Shown here: one piece after another, positions 51,757 through 61,029 of the stretch
How the letters are laid out: each line of letters starts with the position of its first letter
Position numbering within the stretch: position 1 is the stretch's first letter
Source of the DNA: Leifsonia shinshuensis
GTDB taxonomy: Bacteria > Actinomycetota > Actinomycetes > Actinomycetales > Microbacteriaceae
Length of the DNA stretch: 64,000 bases
Assembly (NCBI RefSeq): GCF_013410375.1
Contig: NZ_JACCFL010000001.1
Span: 62,001 to 126,000 of the forward strand
Direction: 5' to 3'
Notes under the pieces: model-generated
The model's database searches: none
Seen by the model: only the letters and a program-made list of their open reading frames with translations
What the model was told of the DNA's origin: nothing
Program-made: the position numbers and the translations under genes

Positions 51757-51925
51757 TGGAGGCATACCCATGCTCTGCCGCCTCCGATAGCTTGGTCAGT
51801 GTTCCGCGACCAGGCGGATGGCGAAACCGAGCGCTGAGGTTCGCCGCACCCCGCGCGGCGGCGAGCAGTGGGCGGAGCACCGTCCCACGTCGACGAAACC
51901 CGACGCGACCACGAAGGAACTGTCG

Positions 51926-52606
51926 ATGGGCTATTCGGAATGGCGGTGCGCAACCGGCGCCGTAGGGTGGCGAGCCGTCGCGGAGGGGTCCGAGCTGCGT
52001 GTCGCGCCAGACGGTGCCCTCGACCTGATGTGGTTCCGTGAACGACTGGTGGTCGCGGGCCCTGACACGCGCTCGATGCTCTTCGACACACGGCCCGGAG
52101 AGACGACCTGGGGGATCCGACTGGATCCGGGCGTCGCGCATGCGCTGCTCGGGCTGCCGGTAGAGGAACTGACCGACCGGCGGGTCGAGCTCGCCGAGCT
52201 CACCCACCCACCCCGGGTTCCGGGGCACGCGTTCGACGAGGACGCCGCAGGCGCTCTGGAGCAGGTGCTCGTCGCGCTGTGGGCGACGTCGGATCCGGAC
52301 CGCGCCGCGCTCCGCCACGCGGCGTCGGTGGACCGCGCCGCCCGCGCTGGGCTGCCAGTCGCCGCCTCCGCCGAGCTGCACGAGATGTCGCCACGGTCGC
52401 TGCAGCGGCTGTGCCGACGCGTCTTCGGCTACGGCCCGAAGACGCTGATGGAGATCCACCGGTTCCAGCGCGCGCTCCGGCTGGTCCGCGGAGGCACCAG
52501 CCTGAGCACCGCTGCCGCGATGGCGGGGTATTTCGACCAGGCCCACTTCGCCCGCGAGTGCCGCCGGCTCACTGGCCAGGCTCCGTCCGACCTCGCCGTC
52601 GCGTGA
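51926..52606 (+). CDS. AraC-family transcriptional regulator
   Basis: 226 residues from the ATG at 51926 with AAGGAA 6 nt upstream. A short N-terminal sensor domain (LRVAPDGALDLMWF, TRSMLFDTRPGETTWGIRLD) like that of DUF6597-type AraC proteins. The C-terminal HTH pair has SPRSLQRLCRRVFGYGPKTL and RGGTSLSTAAAMAGYFDQAH, then FARECRRLTGQAPSD. The three genes behind it (SRPBCC, toroid, NTF2-like) likely form its operon. Confidence 0.88.
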   Translation: MGYSEWRCATGAVGWRAVAEGSELRVAPDGALDLMWFRERLVVAGPDTRSMLFDTRPGETTWGIRLDPGVAHALLGLPVEELTDRRVELAELTHPPRVPGHAFDEDAAGALEQVLVALWATSDPDRAALRHAASVDRAARAGLPVAASAELHEMSPRSLQRLCRRVFGYGPKTLMEIHRFQRALRLVRGGTSLSTAAAMAGYFDQAHFARECRRLTGQAPSDLAVA

Positions 52607-52686
52607 AGAGCGTGTCCGATTCGTCCAAGCCGACGACGGACGCCGGTGCCACAGTGGAGCGACCACAGCAGAGAAAGGCTGAGCCG

Positions 52687-53163
52687 ATGTCCACCACGTC
52701 TCCTCCCGATCTGGCGATCGAGTTCGTCCTGGCCCGCGACCCGTCGTCCGTGTTCGACGCGATCGTCCATCCGCGCGAATGGTGGATGGCCGACATCGAC
52801 GGTTCGGCCGATACCGTCGGAACCGAGTTCTCCTACGAGGTGCCGGGGGTGCACGCGGCCACCATGCGGGTCACCGAGCTTGTCCACGGTCGGCGCGTGG
52901 TCTGGCGCGTGGTGAAGAGCCGGATGACGTTCGTCGATGATCCCGAGGAGTGGGTCGGCACCGACCTCGCATTCGAGCTGCGACCGGACGCGACAGGGAC
53001 GCAGATCCGGTTCACACACGTCGGACTGACGGCGGAGGACGAATGCTACGACGTCTGTTCGAGGGCGTGGAGGCACTATCTCTCCGAGAGCCTGCACGGT
53101 TTGCTCACGACGGGGCGAGGCGCTCCGAGCTCCAACCCCGACGAGAGACGCGGGCACTCATGA
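52687..53163 (+). CDS. SRPBCC (AHSA1-like) protein
   Basis: 158 residues. LAIEFVLARDPSSVFDAIVH and PREWWMADIDGSADTVGTEF, followed by LVHGRRVVWRVVKS and LRPDATGTQIRFTHVGLTAE, the typical order of the AHSA1/START-like ligand-binding fold. Role unknown; often paired with AraC or ArsR regulators. ATG with AAAGG 8 nt upstream. Its stop overlaps the next ATG (ATGA). Confidence 0.85.
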   Translation: MSTTSPPDLAIEFVLARDPSSVFDAIVHPREWWMADIDGSADTVGTEFSYEVPGVHAATMRVTELVHGRRVVWRVVKSRMTFVDDPEEWVGTDLAFELRPDATGTQIRFTHVGLTAEDECYDVCSRAWRHYLSESLHGLLTTGRGAPSSNPDERRGHS

Positions 53164-54068
53164 GCATCGACCTGAGCCATGCCGCGGCCTTTCTGAGGTC
53201 GCATGCGCGGGTGCTCGACCGCCGCCGCTTCCAGGCGCTTGTCACGGGCGAGGATGCCGACCGGCGCGCGGTGATCGACGCTCTGGACGCGTATCGGAAC
53301 TCGGACGGCGGGTACGGCTGGGGGCTCGAGCCCGACCTCCGGGCTCCGGAGAGCCAGCCCGGAGCCGCCCTGCACGCCCTCGAAGCGATCGCGGATGCCG
53401 GGCCGGCGACATCGCCACGCACGACAATGCTCCTGGATTGGCTGGACTCGATCTCGCTGCCCGACGGCGGCTTGCCGTTCGCGCTGCCGATCGCGGACCC
53501 GACCGGCTGCGCGCCGTTCTGGGTGCACGCCGATCCGGCCGAATCCTCGCTGCAGATCACGGCAGCGGTGGCCGCCCAGGCGTACCGCGCCGCCCGGTGG
53601 GATAGGACGCTGGCCGATCATCCCTGGGTGCAGGCCGCCACGCGCTTCTGCTTCGAGGCCATCCGACGGATCGAGGACCAGCCGTTCGCCTATGTGCTGT
53701 CCTTCGCGCTGCAGTTCCTAGACGCCGCGTCCGACGCCCATCCCGAGGCGGCCGAGCTGCTCGACCGGCTGGCGCGGTTCATCCCATCGGACGGAGCCCT
53801 CCCGGTCGAGGGCGGGGCCGCGGGTGAGACCGTCCATCTCGCGTCCGAGCCCGGTCGACCGCTGCGACAGCTGCTGGATCCGCGATCCGTGGTGGACGAG
53901 CTGGACCGGCTCGAACGGGCGCAGCAGCCCGACGGCGGATGGCCCGTCGACTTCGCCAGCTACTCGGCCGCCGCGGCGCTGGAATGGCGCGGATACGCGA
54001 CCATCGCCGCACTCACAACTCTCCGGGCCGACGAGCGTTGGCCATCGATCCCGAACGAGCTCGCATGA
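53160..54068 (+). CDS. Alpha/alpha-toroid protein (prenyltransferase/squalene-oxidase repeat-like)
   Basis: 302 residues. Several QW-like repeats: AYRNSDGGYGWGLEPDLR, SISLPDGGLPFALPIAD and QQPDGGWPVDFASYSAAA, each ahead of a helix pair, as in terpene-cyclase-like toroids. No catalytic DDTAE or DxDD motif is present, so it is probably not a cyclase. It is translated with the genes on either side (ATGA overlaps). Function unknown. Confidence 0.75.
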   Translation: MSIDLSHAAAFLRSHARVLDRRRFQALVTGEDADRRAVIDALDAYRNSDGGYGWGLEPDLRAPESQPGAALHALEAIADAGPATSPRTTMLLDWLDSISLPDGGLPFALPIADPTGCAPFWVHADPAESSLQITAAVAAQAYRAARWDRTLADHPWVQAATRFCFEAIRRIEDQPFAYVLSFALQFLDAASDAHPEAAELLDRLARFIPSDGALPVEGGAAGETVHLASEPGRPLRQLLDPRSVVDELDRLERAQQPDGGWPVDFASYSAAAALEWRGYATIAALTTLRADERWPSIPNELA

Positions 54069-54350
54069 ACCACCAGCAGGCGCAGGACTTCGCGGACATC
54101 TGGCTGCAGGCCTGGAACACGCACGACGTCGACGCGGTGCTGGCACATTTCGCCGACGACGCCGTCTTCACCTCGCCGACGGCGGCGCGCCTGCTTCGTC
54201 CACTATCGCACCCAGACAGGTGCGCTAGTCAACGAGGTGCTCGAGTTCGGCGATCACGGCCTCGTCGTTCGCGGAGCCGGAACCTACCTCCCACCGGCGC
54301 CCAGGGGCCGCCGCGGAGTACACGGCCGTTCGTCGACGGAGCACGCGTGA
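54065..54350 (+). pseudogene. NTF2-like (SnoaL-type) pseudogene with internal deletion and frameshift
   Basis: The ATG at 54065 overlaps the previous stop. It begins like an NTF2-like protein: NHQQAQDFADIWLQAWNTHD, then VLAHFADDAVFTSPTAARL up to about 54194. The second half of such a protein continues in another frame from 54195: FVHYRTQTGALVNEVLEFGD and HGLVVRGAGTYLPPA, ending TGA at 54348-54350. About 40-50 residues that should lie between are missing. So an out-of-frame deletion has broken the gene. The intact protein would be a small ligand-binding or isomerase-like enzyme. Confidence 0.75.
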
Positions 54351-54409
54351 GCCGTGCCCTGGTTCTTACTGAGTGCGGTGACGCAGCTTCGAGGACACGC
54401 GGGCTCCGC

Positions 54410-55402
54410 TCAGCCCTTGACGGCTCCGCCGAGTCCGCCGCCGCGCAAGAACGTCCGCTGGAAGACCAGGAAGATGACCACCGGGATGAGCGTCGCGATG
54501 CTCAGCGCGGCAAGGTACACGCCGAGGTCGGTGCTCGACTGGATCTGCGGCAGCCGCACCGACAGCGGCTGGATGTGGATGTCGGCCAGCACCAGGTTGG
54601 GCCACAGGAAGTCCGCCCAGGCCGCGTTGATCGCGAAAACCGAGACGACGCCGAGGATCGGCTTCGACATCGGGAGCACGATCGACCAGAACAGCCGGAA
54701 CGTCCCCGCTCCATCCGTTCGCGCGGCCTCGAAGATCTCGCGCGGGAGGCTGTCGAAGAACCGCATCACCAGCAGCACGTTGAACGCGCTCGCACCGGCA
54801 GGCAACCAGACTGCCCAGAACGTGTTGATCAGGGAGTGGCCGATCAGCGGCGGGTGCAGGATCGTCAGGTAGAGCGGCACGAGCAGCACGACGGCGGGGA
54901 CGAACAGCGTCGCGAGCACCAGCCCGGCGAGGTACCGGCCGTACTTCGGGCGCAGCACCGACAGTGCGAACCCGGCGGTGGTGGCGACGATGAGCTGCAC
55001 CGCCCACTCGCCTGCGGCCATCGCGATCGTGTTGAAGAAGAAGTCGCCGATGTGGACGTCGTTCCACGCCTTGACGACGTTGTCCCACGCGATCCCGTGC
55101 GGGAACAGCGCGAGCGGGTTCGTGAGCGTGTCCTGCGTCGGCGTGATGCCCGACTTGAACAGCCACAGCAGCGGGAAGAGTCCGACCAGCACCAGCAACA
55201 CGAGCAGGATGACGTGCACGACGTTCGTGGTGATCCGGATCCGCGGGCGGCGCCAGTCGGCGGCCGAGAGGATGTGACGGTCCTCCGCCTCCACCGGCCT
55301 CGGGCGCCGTCGGGACCGCCTCCCGGGAATTCCGGAGTCGGGCAGCGGCTCGGTGACCTGGACTTCTTGGGCCGGGACTGTGGTGGTCAATTGTCGCTCC
55401 AT
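54410..55402 (-). CDS. ABC transporter permease 2 of the alpha-glucoside importer
   Basis: 330 residues from the ATG at 55402, overlapping the previous gene by 16 bp. Basic, Pro-rich N-terminus of about 60 residues, then six spans; EAA loop FEAARTDGAGTFRLFWSIVL; ending LRGGGLGGAVKG. It is the last gene of the operon begun by the GH13 gene. An N-terminal extension this long is unusual for MalG-type permeases. Confidence 0.9.
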   Translation of the reverse strand: MERQLTTTVPAQEVQVTEPLPDSGIPGRRSRRRPRPVEAEDRHILSAADWRRPRIRITTNVVHVILLVLLVLVGLFPLLWLFKSGITPTQDTLTNPLALFPHGIAWDNVVKAWNDVHIGDFFFNTIAMAAGEWAVQLIVATTAGFALSVLRPKYGRYLAGLVLATLFVPAVVLLVPLYLTILHPPLIGHSLINTFWAVWLPAGASAFNVLLVMRFFDSLPREIFEAARTDGAGTFRLFWSIVLPMSKPILGVVSVFAINAAWADFLWPNLVLADIHIQPLSVRLPQIQSSTDLGVYLAALSIATLIPVVIFLVFQRTFLRGGGLGGAVKG

Positions 55403-56337
55403 CGCGCGGTGAGTCGGAAGTAGACGATCGAGAGCACGGCGAGGAAGACCGCGAGCATCAGGCTCAGCGCCGTCGCCTGGCCGTAGGCCCCGCCGAGGCT
55501 GTTCGTGAAGGCGTACTGGTAGATCAGGAGCAGTATCGTCGTCGTCGAGTTCGCCGGGCCGCCGCCGGTGAAGAGGTAGGGCTGCAGGAACACCTGCGCC
55601 GTCGCGATGATCTGCAGGATGAACGTGATGAAGAGGATGCCGCGCAGCTGCGGGAGCGTGACGTGCCAGATCTTCCCCCAGAGGGAGGCGCCGTCGACCT
55701 CGGCCGCGTCGTAGAGCTCGGGGGCGACGGAGGTCATCGCCGCGAGGTAGATGATGATCGTCCCGCCCGCGCCCGCCCAGGTCGCCTGCAGCACGAGGGA
55801 CGGCATGGCCGTCGCGGCATCCTGGATCCAGGGCTGCGGCGGGATGTGGAACCAGCCCAGGATCGTGTTGAACACCCCGGTCGGGCTTGCGTCGTAGAAG
55901 ATCTTCCACAGCAGCACCGAGACGACGGGCAGGATCACGACGGGCAGGTAGGCGAGCACGCTGAACAGCCCCTTGAAGCGCCGGACCTCGCTCATCAGCA
56001 CGGCCACGATCAGCGGGACGGGGTAGCCGATGAGGACGGCGAGGAAGGCGAAGTAGGCGGTGTTGCGCACGGCGATCCAGAACAACGGATCGTTGAACAC
56101 CGCCACGAAGTTGTCCCAGCCGACGAAGGTCGGCGGCGTGACCAGATTGGTCTTCTGGAAGCTCATGACGACCGCCTGCACGATCGGCGACCACGAGAAG
56201 ACCCCGAAGACGATCAGCAGCGGGAGGAGGAACAGCAGCGTCGTGAGGCCGCCGCGCTGAACCCACGTGATCGGGTTGTGCCGCCGCTTCTGGCGCTCCC
56301 GCGCGGGGGTGGCGCGCACGTCGGTGGATGTCGTCAT
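55387..56337 (-). CDS. ABC transporter permease 1 of the alpha-glucoside importer
   Basis: 316 residues. Six spans, the first LTTLLFLLPLLIVFGVFSW; EAA loop YDAAEVDGASLWGKIWHVTL. It works with the next permease. Lies 84 bp after the binding-protein gene. Confidence 0.92.
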   Translation of the reverse strand: MTTSTDVRATPARERQKRRHNPITWVQRGGLTTLLFLLPLLIVFGVFSWSPIVQAVVMSFQKTNLVTPPTFVGWDNFVAVFNDPLFWIAVRNTAYFAFLAVLIGYPVPLIVAVLMSEVRRFKGLFSVLAYLPVVILPVVSVLLWKIFYDASPTGVFNTILGWFHIPPQPWIQDAATAMPSLVLQATWAGAGGTIIIYLAAMTSVAPELYDAAEVDGASLWGKIWHVTLPQLRGILFITFILQIIATAQVFLQPYLFTGGGPANSTTTILLLIYQYAFTNSLGGAYGQATALSLMLAVFLAVLSIVYFRLTARWSDN

Positions 56338-56421
56338 GTCCTGGCTTTCCGTCGGCCGTGGCCGCCGGGCCGCCGGGCGCTCGGGGCGCCGGCGGCCCGA
56401 CGGCCGCTGTGGTGCTCTCTG

Positions 56422-57828
56422 TTACTTCTTGGCGTCGGCGTCGATGAGCGCCTGGATCTTCGTGTCGACTCCCTTGAGCAGGGTGTCGACGTCGGCGTTC
56501 TTGTCGGTCAGCACCGCCTGGACGACGGAGTCGAGCGCCGCGTACAGGTCCTGCGTGTGCGCCGGCGGCTCCGGGACGATCGTCTGGCTGAAGATCCCGT
56601 CGTTGAACGGCTTGACGTTGCCGGCCGGGATGTTCGCGTACGGCTTGATCCAGGTCTGGTACTGCTGCCAGGTGGCCTTGTCGAAGAGCGGCAGGGTGGG
56701 GGCGTTGACCGCCTGGTTACCCGCCTTGTTCGACTTGGCGAGGGTGACCGCGTCGCTCTCGTTCACCTGCGGCTGGGTGCGGTAGAAGTCGATCCACTTG
56801 ACCGCTGCGGCGATCTGCTCCGGCGTGTCCTTCACGTTCACCACATCGACGTTTCCGCCGGACAGGATGCCGGCCTTGCTGTTGGAGGTGTCGATCGGGT
56901 AGGTGGTCACCCCGTACTTGGACGGGTCGAACCCGTTCGCCTGCATCAGCGAGCCGATGACGTCGGAACCGCTCATGTACATCGCGATCTTGCCCGACGC
57001 GAAGCCCTGGTTGATTCCGCTCCAGTCCCACAGGAAGTTGCTGCCCATGGAATTGTCGCCCCAGCGCAGCTTCTTGAGCCATGTCAGCGCCTGCTTGGTC
57101 TGGTCGTTGTCGGTCTTCACGGTCACCTTGCCGTCCGAACCGGTGGACTCCAGACGGCCGCCGAGCGCGTAGGTGCTCGTCGCGAGGTTCCAGCCTCCCG
57201 TGCTGTCCTTGGTCATCTGCATGTAGCCCGCGACGCCCGGCACCTTCTCGGCGATGGTCTTGGCGTCGGCCTCGATCTCGTCGAGGGTCGTCGGCGGCTT
57301 GTCGGGATCGAGCCCGGCCTGCGTGAAGATGTCGCGGTTGTAGGACAGAGCCATCGCGTACGGCCCCCACGGGATGCCGTAGATCTTGCCGTTGTCGCCT
57401 GTGGCGACGTTGAGCACGTTCTTGTTCCACTTGTCCGCGGTGGAGGTCTGCTTGAACGGCGTGGTGATGTCGGCGAGCTGACCGTTGTTCGCCAGCGTCT
57501 TCGAGTCGGTGAACGGGACGTTGAACACGTCGGGCAGGGTTCCGCCCGCGAGCTCGGCGGCGAAGGTGCTCGCCGTCCACTGGTATTCGATCGCCTTGAC
57601 GTGGATGTCGGGGTTCTTCTTCTCGAACTCCTTGACGCGCGTGTCGAGCGTCTTGAGGGCGTCCGCGGTCGCGCCGGGCAGGACCGGCGCGACTACGAGG
57701 TTCACCTGGCCGTTGCTGCTGCTGCCGCCATCGGACGAGCAGGCGCTCAGCATGGCGACGCTCGCGGCGGTCGCGATACCGAGCGCGACGACCTTGCTGC
57801 CGAGCCGTCGTGGTTTCAGGGACTTCAT
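56422..57828 (-). CDS. Substrate-binding lipoprotein of the alpha-glucoside importer
   Basis: 468 residues from the ATG at 57828 with AAAGGAACC upstream. Lipobox VAMLSAC near residue 30. Family 1 sugar-binding protein (VKEFEKKNPDIHVKAIEYQW, AGGTLPDVFNVPFTDSKTL, GKIYGIPWGPYAMALSYNRD). The GH13 gene upstream suggests maltose-, isomaltose- or trehalose-like substrates. Confidence 0.92.
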   Translation of the reverse strand: MKSLKPRRLGSKVVALGIATAASVAMLSACSSDGGSSSNGQVNLVVAPVLPGATADALKTLDTRVKEFEKKNPDIHVKAIEYQWTASTFAAELAGGTLPDVFNVPFTDSKTLANNGQLADITTPFKQTSTADKWNKNVLNVATGDNGKIYGIPWGPYAMALSYNRDIFTQAGLDPDKPPTTLDEIEADAKTIAEKVPGVAGYMQMTKDSTGGWNLATSTYALGGRLESTGSDGKVTVKTDNDQTKQALTWLKKLRWGDNSMGSNFLWDWSGINQGFASGKIAMYMSGSDVIGSLMQANGFDPSKYGVTTYPIDTSNSKAGILSGGNVDVVNVKDTPEQIAAAVKWIDFYRTQPQVNESDAVTLAKSNKAGNQAVNAPTLPLFDKATWQQYQTWIKPYANIPAGNVKPFNDGIFSQTIVPEPPAHTQDLYAALDSVVQAVLTDKNADVDTLLKGVDTKIQALIDADAKK

Positions 57829-57883
57829 TGTCTGGTTCCTTTCGGTGTGCGGTGTGGTGCAGTCAGGTGCGTCATCGGGTCGA

Positions 57884-59629
57884 TCAGACGCGGCTCTCCG
57901 GCGAGGCGAGCTGTGTTCGGAGCCACGCCGTGGAGTCGTCGGGGAGGAGTCCGTCCTGCAGCGGTGCGCTGGTGAGGAGGACCCCCTCGTGGGGCGGGAG
58001 CGGCACGGCCGCGCCCGACAGGTTGGTGACATTGACGAAGCGGTCGCCGCGCGTGAACGCGAGCACACCGCTCTCGCTCGGGAGCCAGGCGAAGTCGCCG
58101 TCGCCCAGGCCGGCCTCGTCGCGGCGGAGCCGGAGTGCCCTCCGGTAGAGCGAGAGCATCGACTCCGGGTCGCTGCGCTGCGCCTCCACGGTCAACGCGC
58201 TCCACGACGCCGGCTGCGGCAGCCAGGGCTCCCCCGCCGCGCCTGCCGGGCTGAACCCGAACGGGGCGCGGTCGCCGCTCCACGGGAGCGGGACGCGGCA
58301 GCCGTCGCGGCCGGGATCGACGCCGCCGGAGCGGAAGTGCATCGGGTCCTCCAGCCGGTCTGCCGGAATGTCCTCGACCTCGGGGAGCCCGAGCTCGTCG
58401 CCCTGGTAGATGTAGAGCGAACCGGGCAGGGCCGCGACCAGGAGGGCCGCGGCCCGCGCGCGTCGGGTCCCGACCGCGAGGTCGGTGGGTGTGCCGACGC
58501 GCTTCTTCGCGAAGGCGAAGGACGAGTCCGCGCGCCCCAGCCGGGTGACGGGCCGCGTGACGTCGTGGTTCGACAGCAGCCAGGTCGAGGGCGCTTCGAC
58601 GGGAGCGTGGGCGGCGAGCGTCGAGTCGATCGACGCCCGCAGTTCGTCGGCATCCCATGGCCGGGCGAGGAAGTCGAAGTTGAAGGCCGTGTGCAGCTCG
58701 TCGCGGCGCAGGTACTTGGCGAACCGCTCGATGTCGGGGAGCCAGAGCTCGCCGACCAGCACGCGCGTTCCGGGGTACGAGTCGGCGACGGCGCGCCAGT
58801 CGCGGTAGATGTCGTGCAGCTGATCCCTGTCGGTGTTGGGGTGCTCGCCCGGGCCCGGGTGCTCCGGCACCTCCGGCAGCTCGGGGTCCTTGACCAGCAG
58901 AGCCGCGGAGTCGATCCGCACTCCGCCGACGCCGCGGTCGAACCAGAAACGCAGGATCTCCTCGTGTTCGCGGAGGACATCGGGGTGGTTCCAGTTGAGG
59001 TCCGGCTGCTCGGGGGTGAACAGGTGGAGGTACCACTCCCCCGGGTTCCCGTCGGGGTCGACCGTGCGCGTCCAGGTGTCGCCGGAGAAGTTGGAGACCC
59101 AGTGGTTCGGCATCTCGGCTCCGTCGACGCCGCGGCCCGGTCGGAACCAGAAGCGTTCACGCTCCGGCGAACCGGGACCGGCGGCCAGCGCCGCCTGGAA
59201 CCAGGGGTGACGGTCGGAGACGTGGTTGGGGACGATGTCGATGATGGTGCGGATGCCGAGCTCCAGCGCATCGGCGATGAGGGCCTCGGCCTCCTCGAGG
59301 GTTCCGAAGGCGGGGTCGATCGTGCGGTAGTCGGCGACGTCGTAGCCGCCGTCGGCGAGCGGGGACAGGTACCAGGGCGTGAACCAGATGGCGTCGACGC
59401 CCAGGTCTTTGAGATACCCCAGGTGCCGGCGCACGCCGTCTAAGTCGCCGATCCCGTCGCCGTTCGCGTCGGCGAAGCTCCGCGGGTAGATCTGGTAGAT
59501 GACCGCACCGCGCCACCAGAGGGGGTCGTCGGTGGACGGGATCGCGTCCGGACGCGCAGTCGTCGCCTCGACCGTCGGTGCCGCTGATGTCGGTGCCGCT
59601 GAGTCGTCAGCGAGCAGGGGCAGGTCCAC
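57884..59629 (-). CDS. GH13 alpha-glucosidase (oligo-1,6-glucosidase-like)
   Basis: 581 residues from the GTG at 59629 with AAAGG 7 nt upstream. WWRGAVIYQIYPRSFADANG at about 39-58, IIDIVPNHVSDRHPWF, nucleophile D240 in GGVRIDSA, acid/base E294 in LVGELWLP and D356 in LLSNHDVTR make the complete GH13 site. Domain layout fits cytoplasmic alpha-glucosidases that cut short alpha-glucosides. First gene of the operon; the first 33 residues before the domain are unusual and low-complexity. Confidence 0.94.
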   Translation of the reverse strand: MDLPLLADDSAAPTSAAPTVEATTARPDAIPSTDDPLWWRGAVIYQIYPRSFADANGDGIGDLDGVRRHLGYLKDLGVDAIWFTPWYLSPLADGGYDVADYRTIDPAFGTLEEAEALIADALELGIRTIIDIVPNHVSDRHPWFQAALAAGPGSPERERFWFRPGRGVDGAEMPNHWVSNFSGDTWTRTVDPDGNPGEWYLHLFTPEQPDLNWNHPDVLREHEEILRFWFDRGVGGVRIDSAALLVKDPELPEVPEHPGPGEHPNTDRDQLHDIYRDWRAVADSYPGTRVLVGELWLPDIERFAKYLRRDELHTAFNFDFLARPWDADELRASIDSTLAAHAPVEAPSTWLLSNHDVTRPVTRLGRADSSFAFAKKRVGTPTDLAVGTRRARAAALLVAALPGSLYIYQGDELGLPEVEDIPADRLEDPMHFRSGGVDPGRDGCRVPLPWSGDRAPFGFSPAGAAGEPWLPQPASWSALTVEAQRSDPESMLSLYRRALRLRRDEAGLGDGDFAWLPSESGVLAFTRGDRFVNVTNLSGAAVPLPPHEGVLLTSAPLQDGLLPDDSTAWLRTQLASPESRV

Positions 59630-59739
59630 GCGGAGCCTTTCTGTGCAGACCGGACTGCCGCTGGCGTCGGCGCCGGTTGGGGCTGTGATCAGGGACGGGT
59701 GCCACGGAGGTCCAACTGTTGTCCGTTTCCGTCAGAGCC

Positions 59740-59816
59740 AACGTAGGGTTCTCGACAAAATGACGCAAGAACTAAAATGAACGCAAGCCATTTGCGCACT
59801 CTTGCGTGTACTTGCG
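59740..59816 (-). promoter_or_regulatory. Promoter and CGCAAG half-site cluster of the alpha-glucoside operon
   Basis: On the minus strand TTGCGT (59763-59768), a 17-bp spacer and TACGTT (59740-59745) form a promoter for the GH13 gene, about 110 bp upstream. CGCAAG or its complement occurs at 59764-59769, 59782-59787, 59792-59796 (TTGCG), 59801-59806 and 59811-59816. Pairs such as CGCAAG-CCATTTGCG look like LacI operators; one overlaps the -35. Confidence 0.65.
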
Positions 59817-59855
59817 GTCACGTGCGGCCGAATTCTGGGCACTCGAAGCGCGCAA

Positions 59856-59894
59856 AAAGGGCTCGTCACGGGTGGAGACCGTGACGAGCCCTTT
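59856..59894 (-). terminator. Rho-independent terminator of the LacI gene
   Basis: A perfect 16-bp stem (59856-59871 with 59879-59894) around a 7-nt loop, followed on the minus strand by five T residues. It lies 13 bp after the LacI stop and clearly separates that gene from the GH13 operon. Confidence 0.92.
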
Positions 59895-59906
59895 CGATGT
59901 GCGGCG

Positions 59907-60917
59907 CTAGTCCGTGGGCGCCGGTCCGGTCGAGGACCGCACCACGAGCTCCGGCTCGAAGAGGAACTCCTCCGGCGGGATCGTCTCGCCGGCGATCTGC
60001 TGCGTGAGCAGCTCCATCACCATCCGTCCCATCGGCTCGATCGGCTGACGCACCGTCGTGAGCGGGGGCTCGACGCAGCCCATCAGAGCAGAGTCGTCGT
60101 AGCCGACGACCGAGACGTCCTGGGGGACGCGCAGTCCCGCACGGCGGACGGCGCGGATCACGCCGAGCGCCAGCGGGTCGCTCGCGCAGACGATGCCGGT
60201 CACACCGGTCTGGAGGAGCCGGGTGGCCGCCGCCTGTCCCGACTCGAGCGTGTAGTGGGACCGCATGACCCTGCTCGGTTCGAACTCGAGGCCGGCCCGG
60301 GCGAGCTCCCGCTCGGCCGCCTCGAACTTGCGGCGCGACGGCACATGATCCTTGGGCCCGAGGACGAAGCCGATCTTCGTGTGGCCGAGCTGCACCAAGT
60401 GCCGGACCGCCAGCTGGGTGGCCACGGCGTCGTCGCACGAGACGGCGGAAAAACCCAGCCCGTCGACCGGCGCGCTGACGAGCACCGTCGGCAGCTTCAC
60501 GTCCCGCAGCTTCTCGTAGTGCTCGTGCGACCCCGCCTCCTGCGTGTAGAGCCCGCCGGCGAAGACCACCCCGGAGACCTGCTGCTGCAGCAGGAGGTCG
60601 ATGTAGTCGGCCTCGGAGATGCTGCCGGCGGTCTGCGTGCAGAGCACGGGCGTGTAACCGTTCTGGGCCAGGGCGCCCCCGACGACCTCCGCGAACGCCG
60701 GAAAGATCGGGTTGGACAGTTCCGGAAGCACCAGCCCGACCAGCCGAGGGCGTTCGCCGCGCAGCTTCGTCGGACGCTCATAGCCGAGGACATCGAGCGC
60801 GGTCAGCACCGCCCTCCTGGTCGGCTCCGAAACCCCCGGCTTGTCGTTGAGGACGCGACTCACGGTCGCCTCACTGACCCCGACCTTGCGGGCCACCTCT
60901 GCTAGTCGCCTGGACAC
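59907..60917 (-). CDS. LacI-family repressor of the alpha-glucoside operon
   Basis: 336 residues from the GTG at 60917. RLAEVARKVGVSEATVSRVL, NDKPGVSEPTRRAVL, LDVLGYERPTKLRGERP; sensor domain VCASDPLALGVIRAVRRAG and VVGYDDSALMGCVEPPLTTV. TATCGT (60924-60929) ends 6 nt before the GTG, so leaderless. Likely binds the CGCAAG sites at 59763-59816. Confidence 0.92.
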   Translation of the reverse strand: MSRRLAEVARKVGVSEATVSRVLNDKPGVSEPTRRAVLTALDVLGYERPTKLRGERPRLVGLVLPELSNPIFPAFAEVVGGALAQNGYTPVLCTQTAGSISEADYIDLLLQQQVSGVVFAGGLYTQEAGSHEHYEKLRDVKLPTVLVSAPVDGLGFSAVSCDDAVATQLAVRHLVQLGHTKIGFVLGPKDHVPSRRKFEAAERELARAGLEFEPSRVMRSHYTLESGQAAATRLLQTGVTGIVCASDPLALGVIRAVRRAGLRVPQDVSVVGYDDSALMGCVEPPLTTVRQPIEPMGRMVMELLTQQIAGETIPPEEFLFEPELVVRSSTGPAPTD

Positions 60918-61029
60918 GGGAACACGATAGCGCAGGCGCGTGAAAATCGGTGACGAAACTTTGCAAGATTTGCAGAGCGGCGCTGCAGACCGAGCCCGTG
61001 AACGCTCGGACCGAACTCTCTGACACGCT

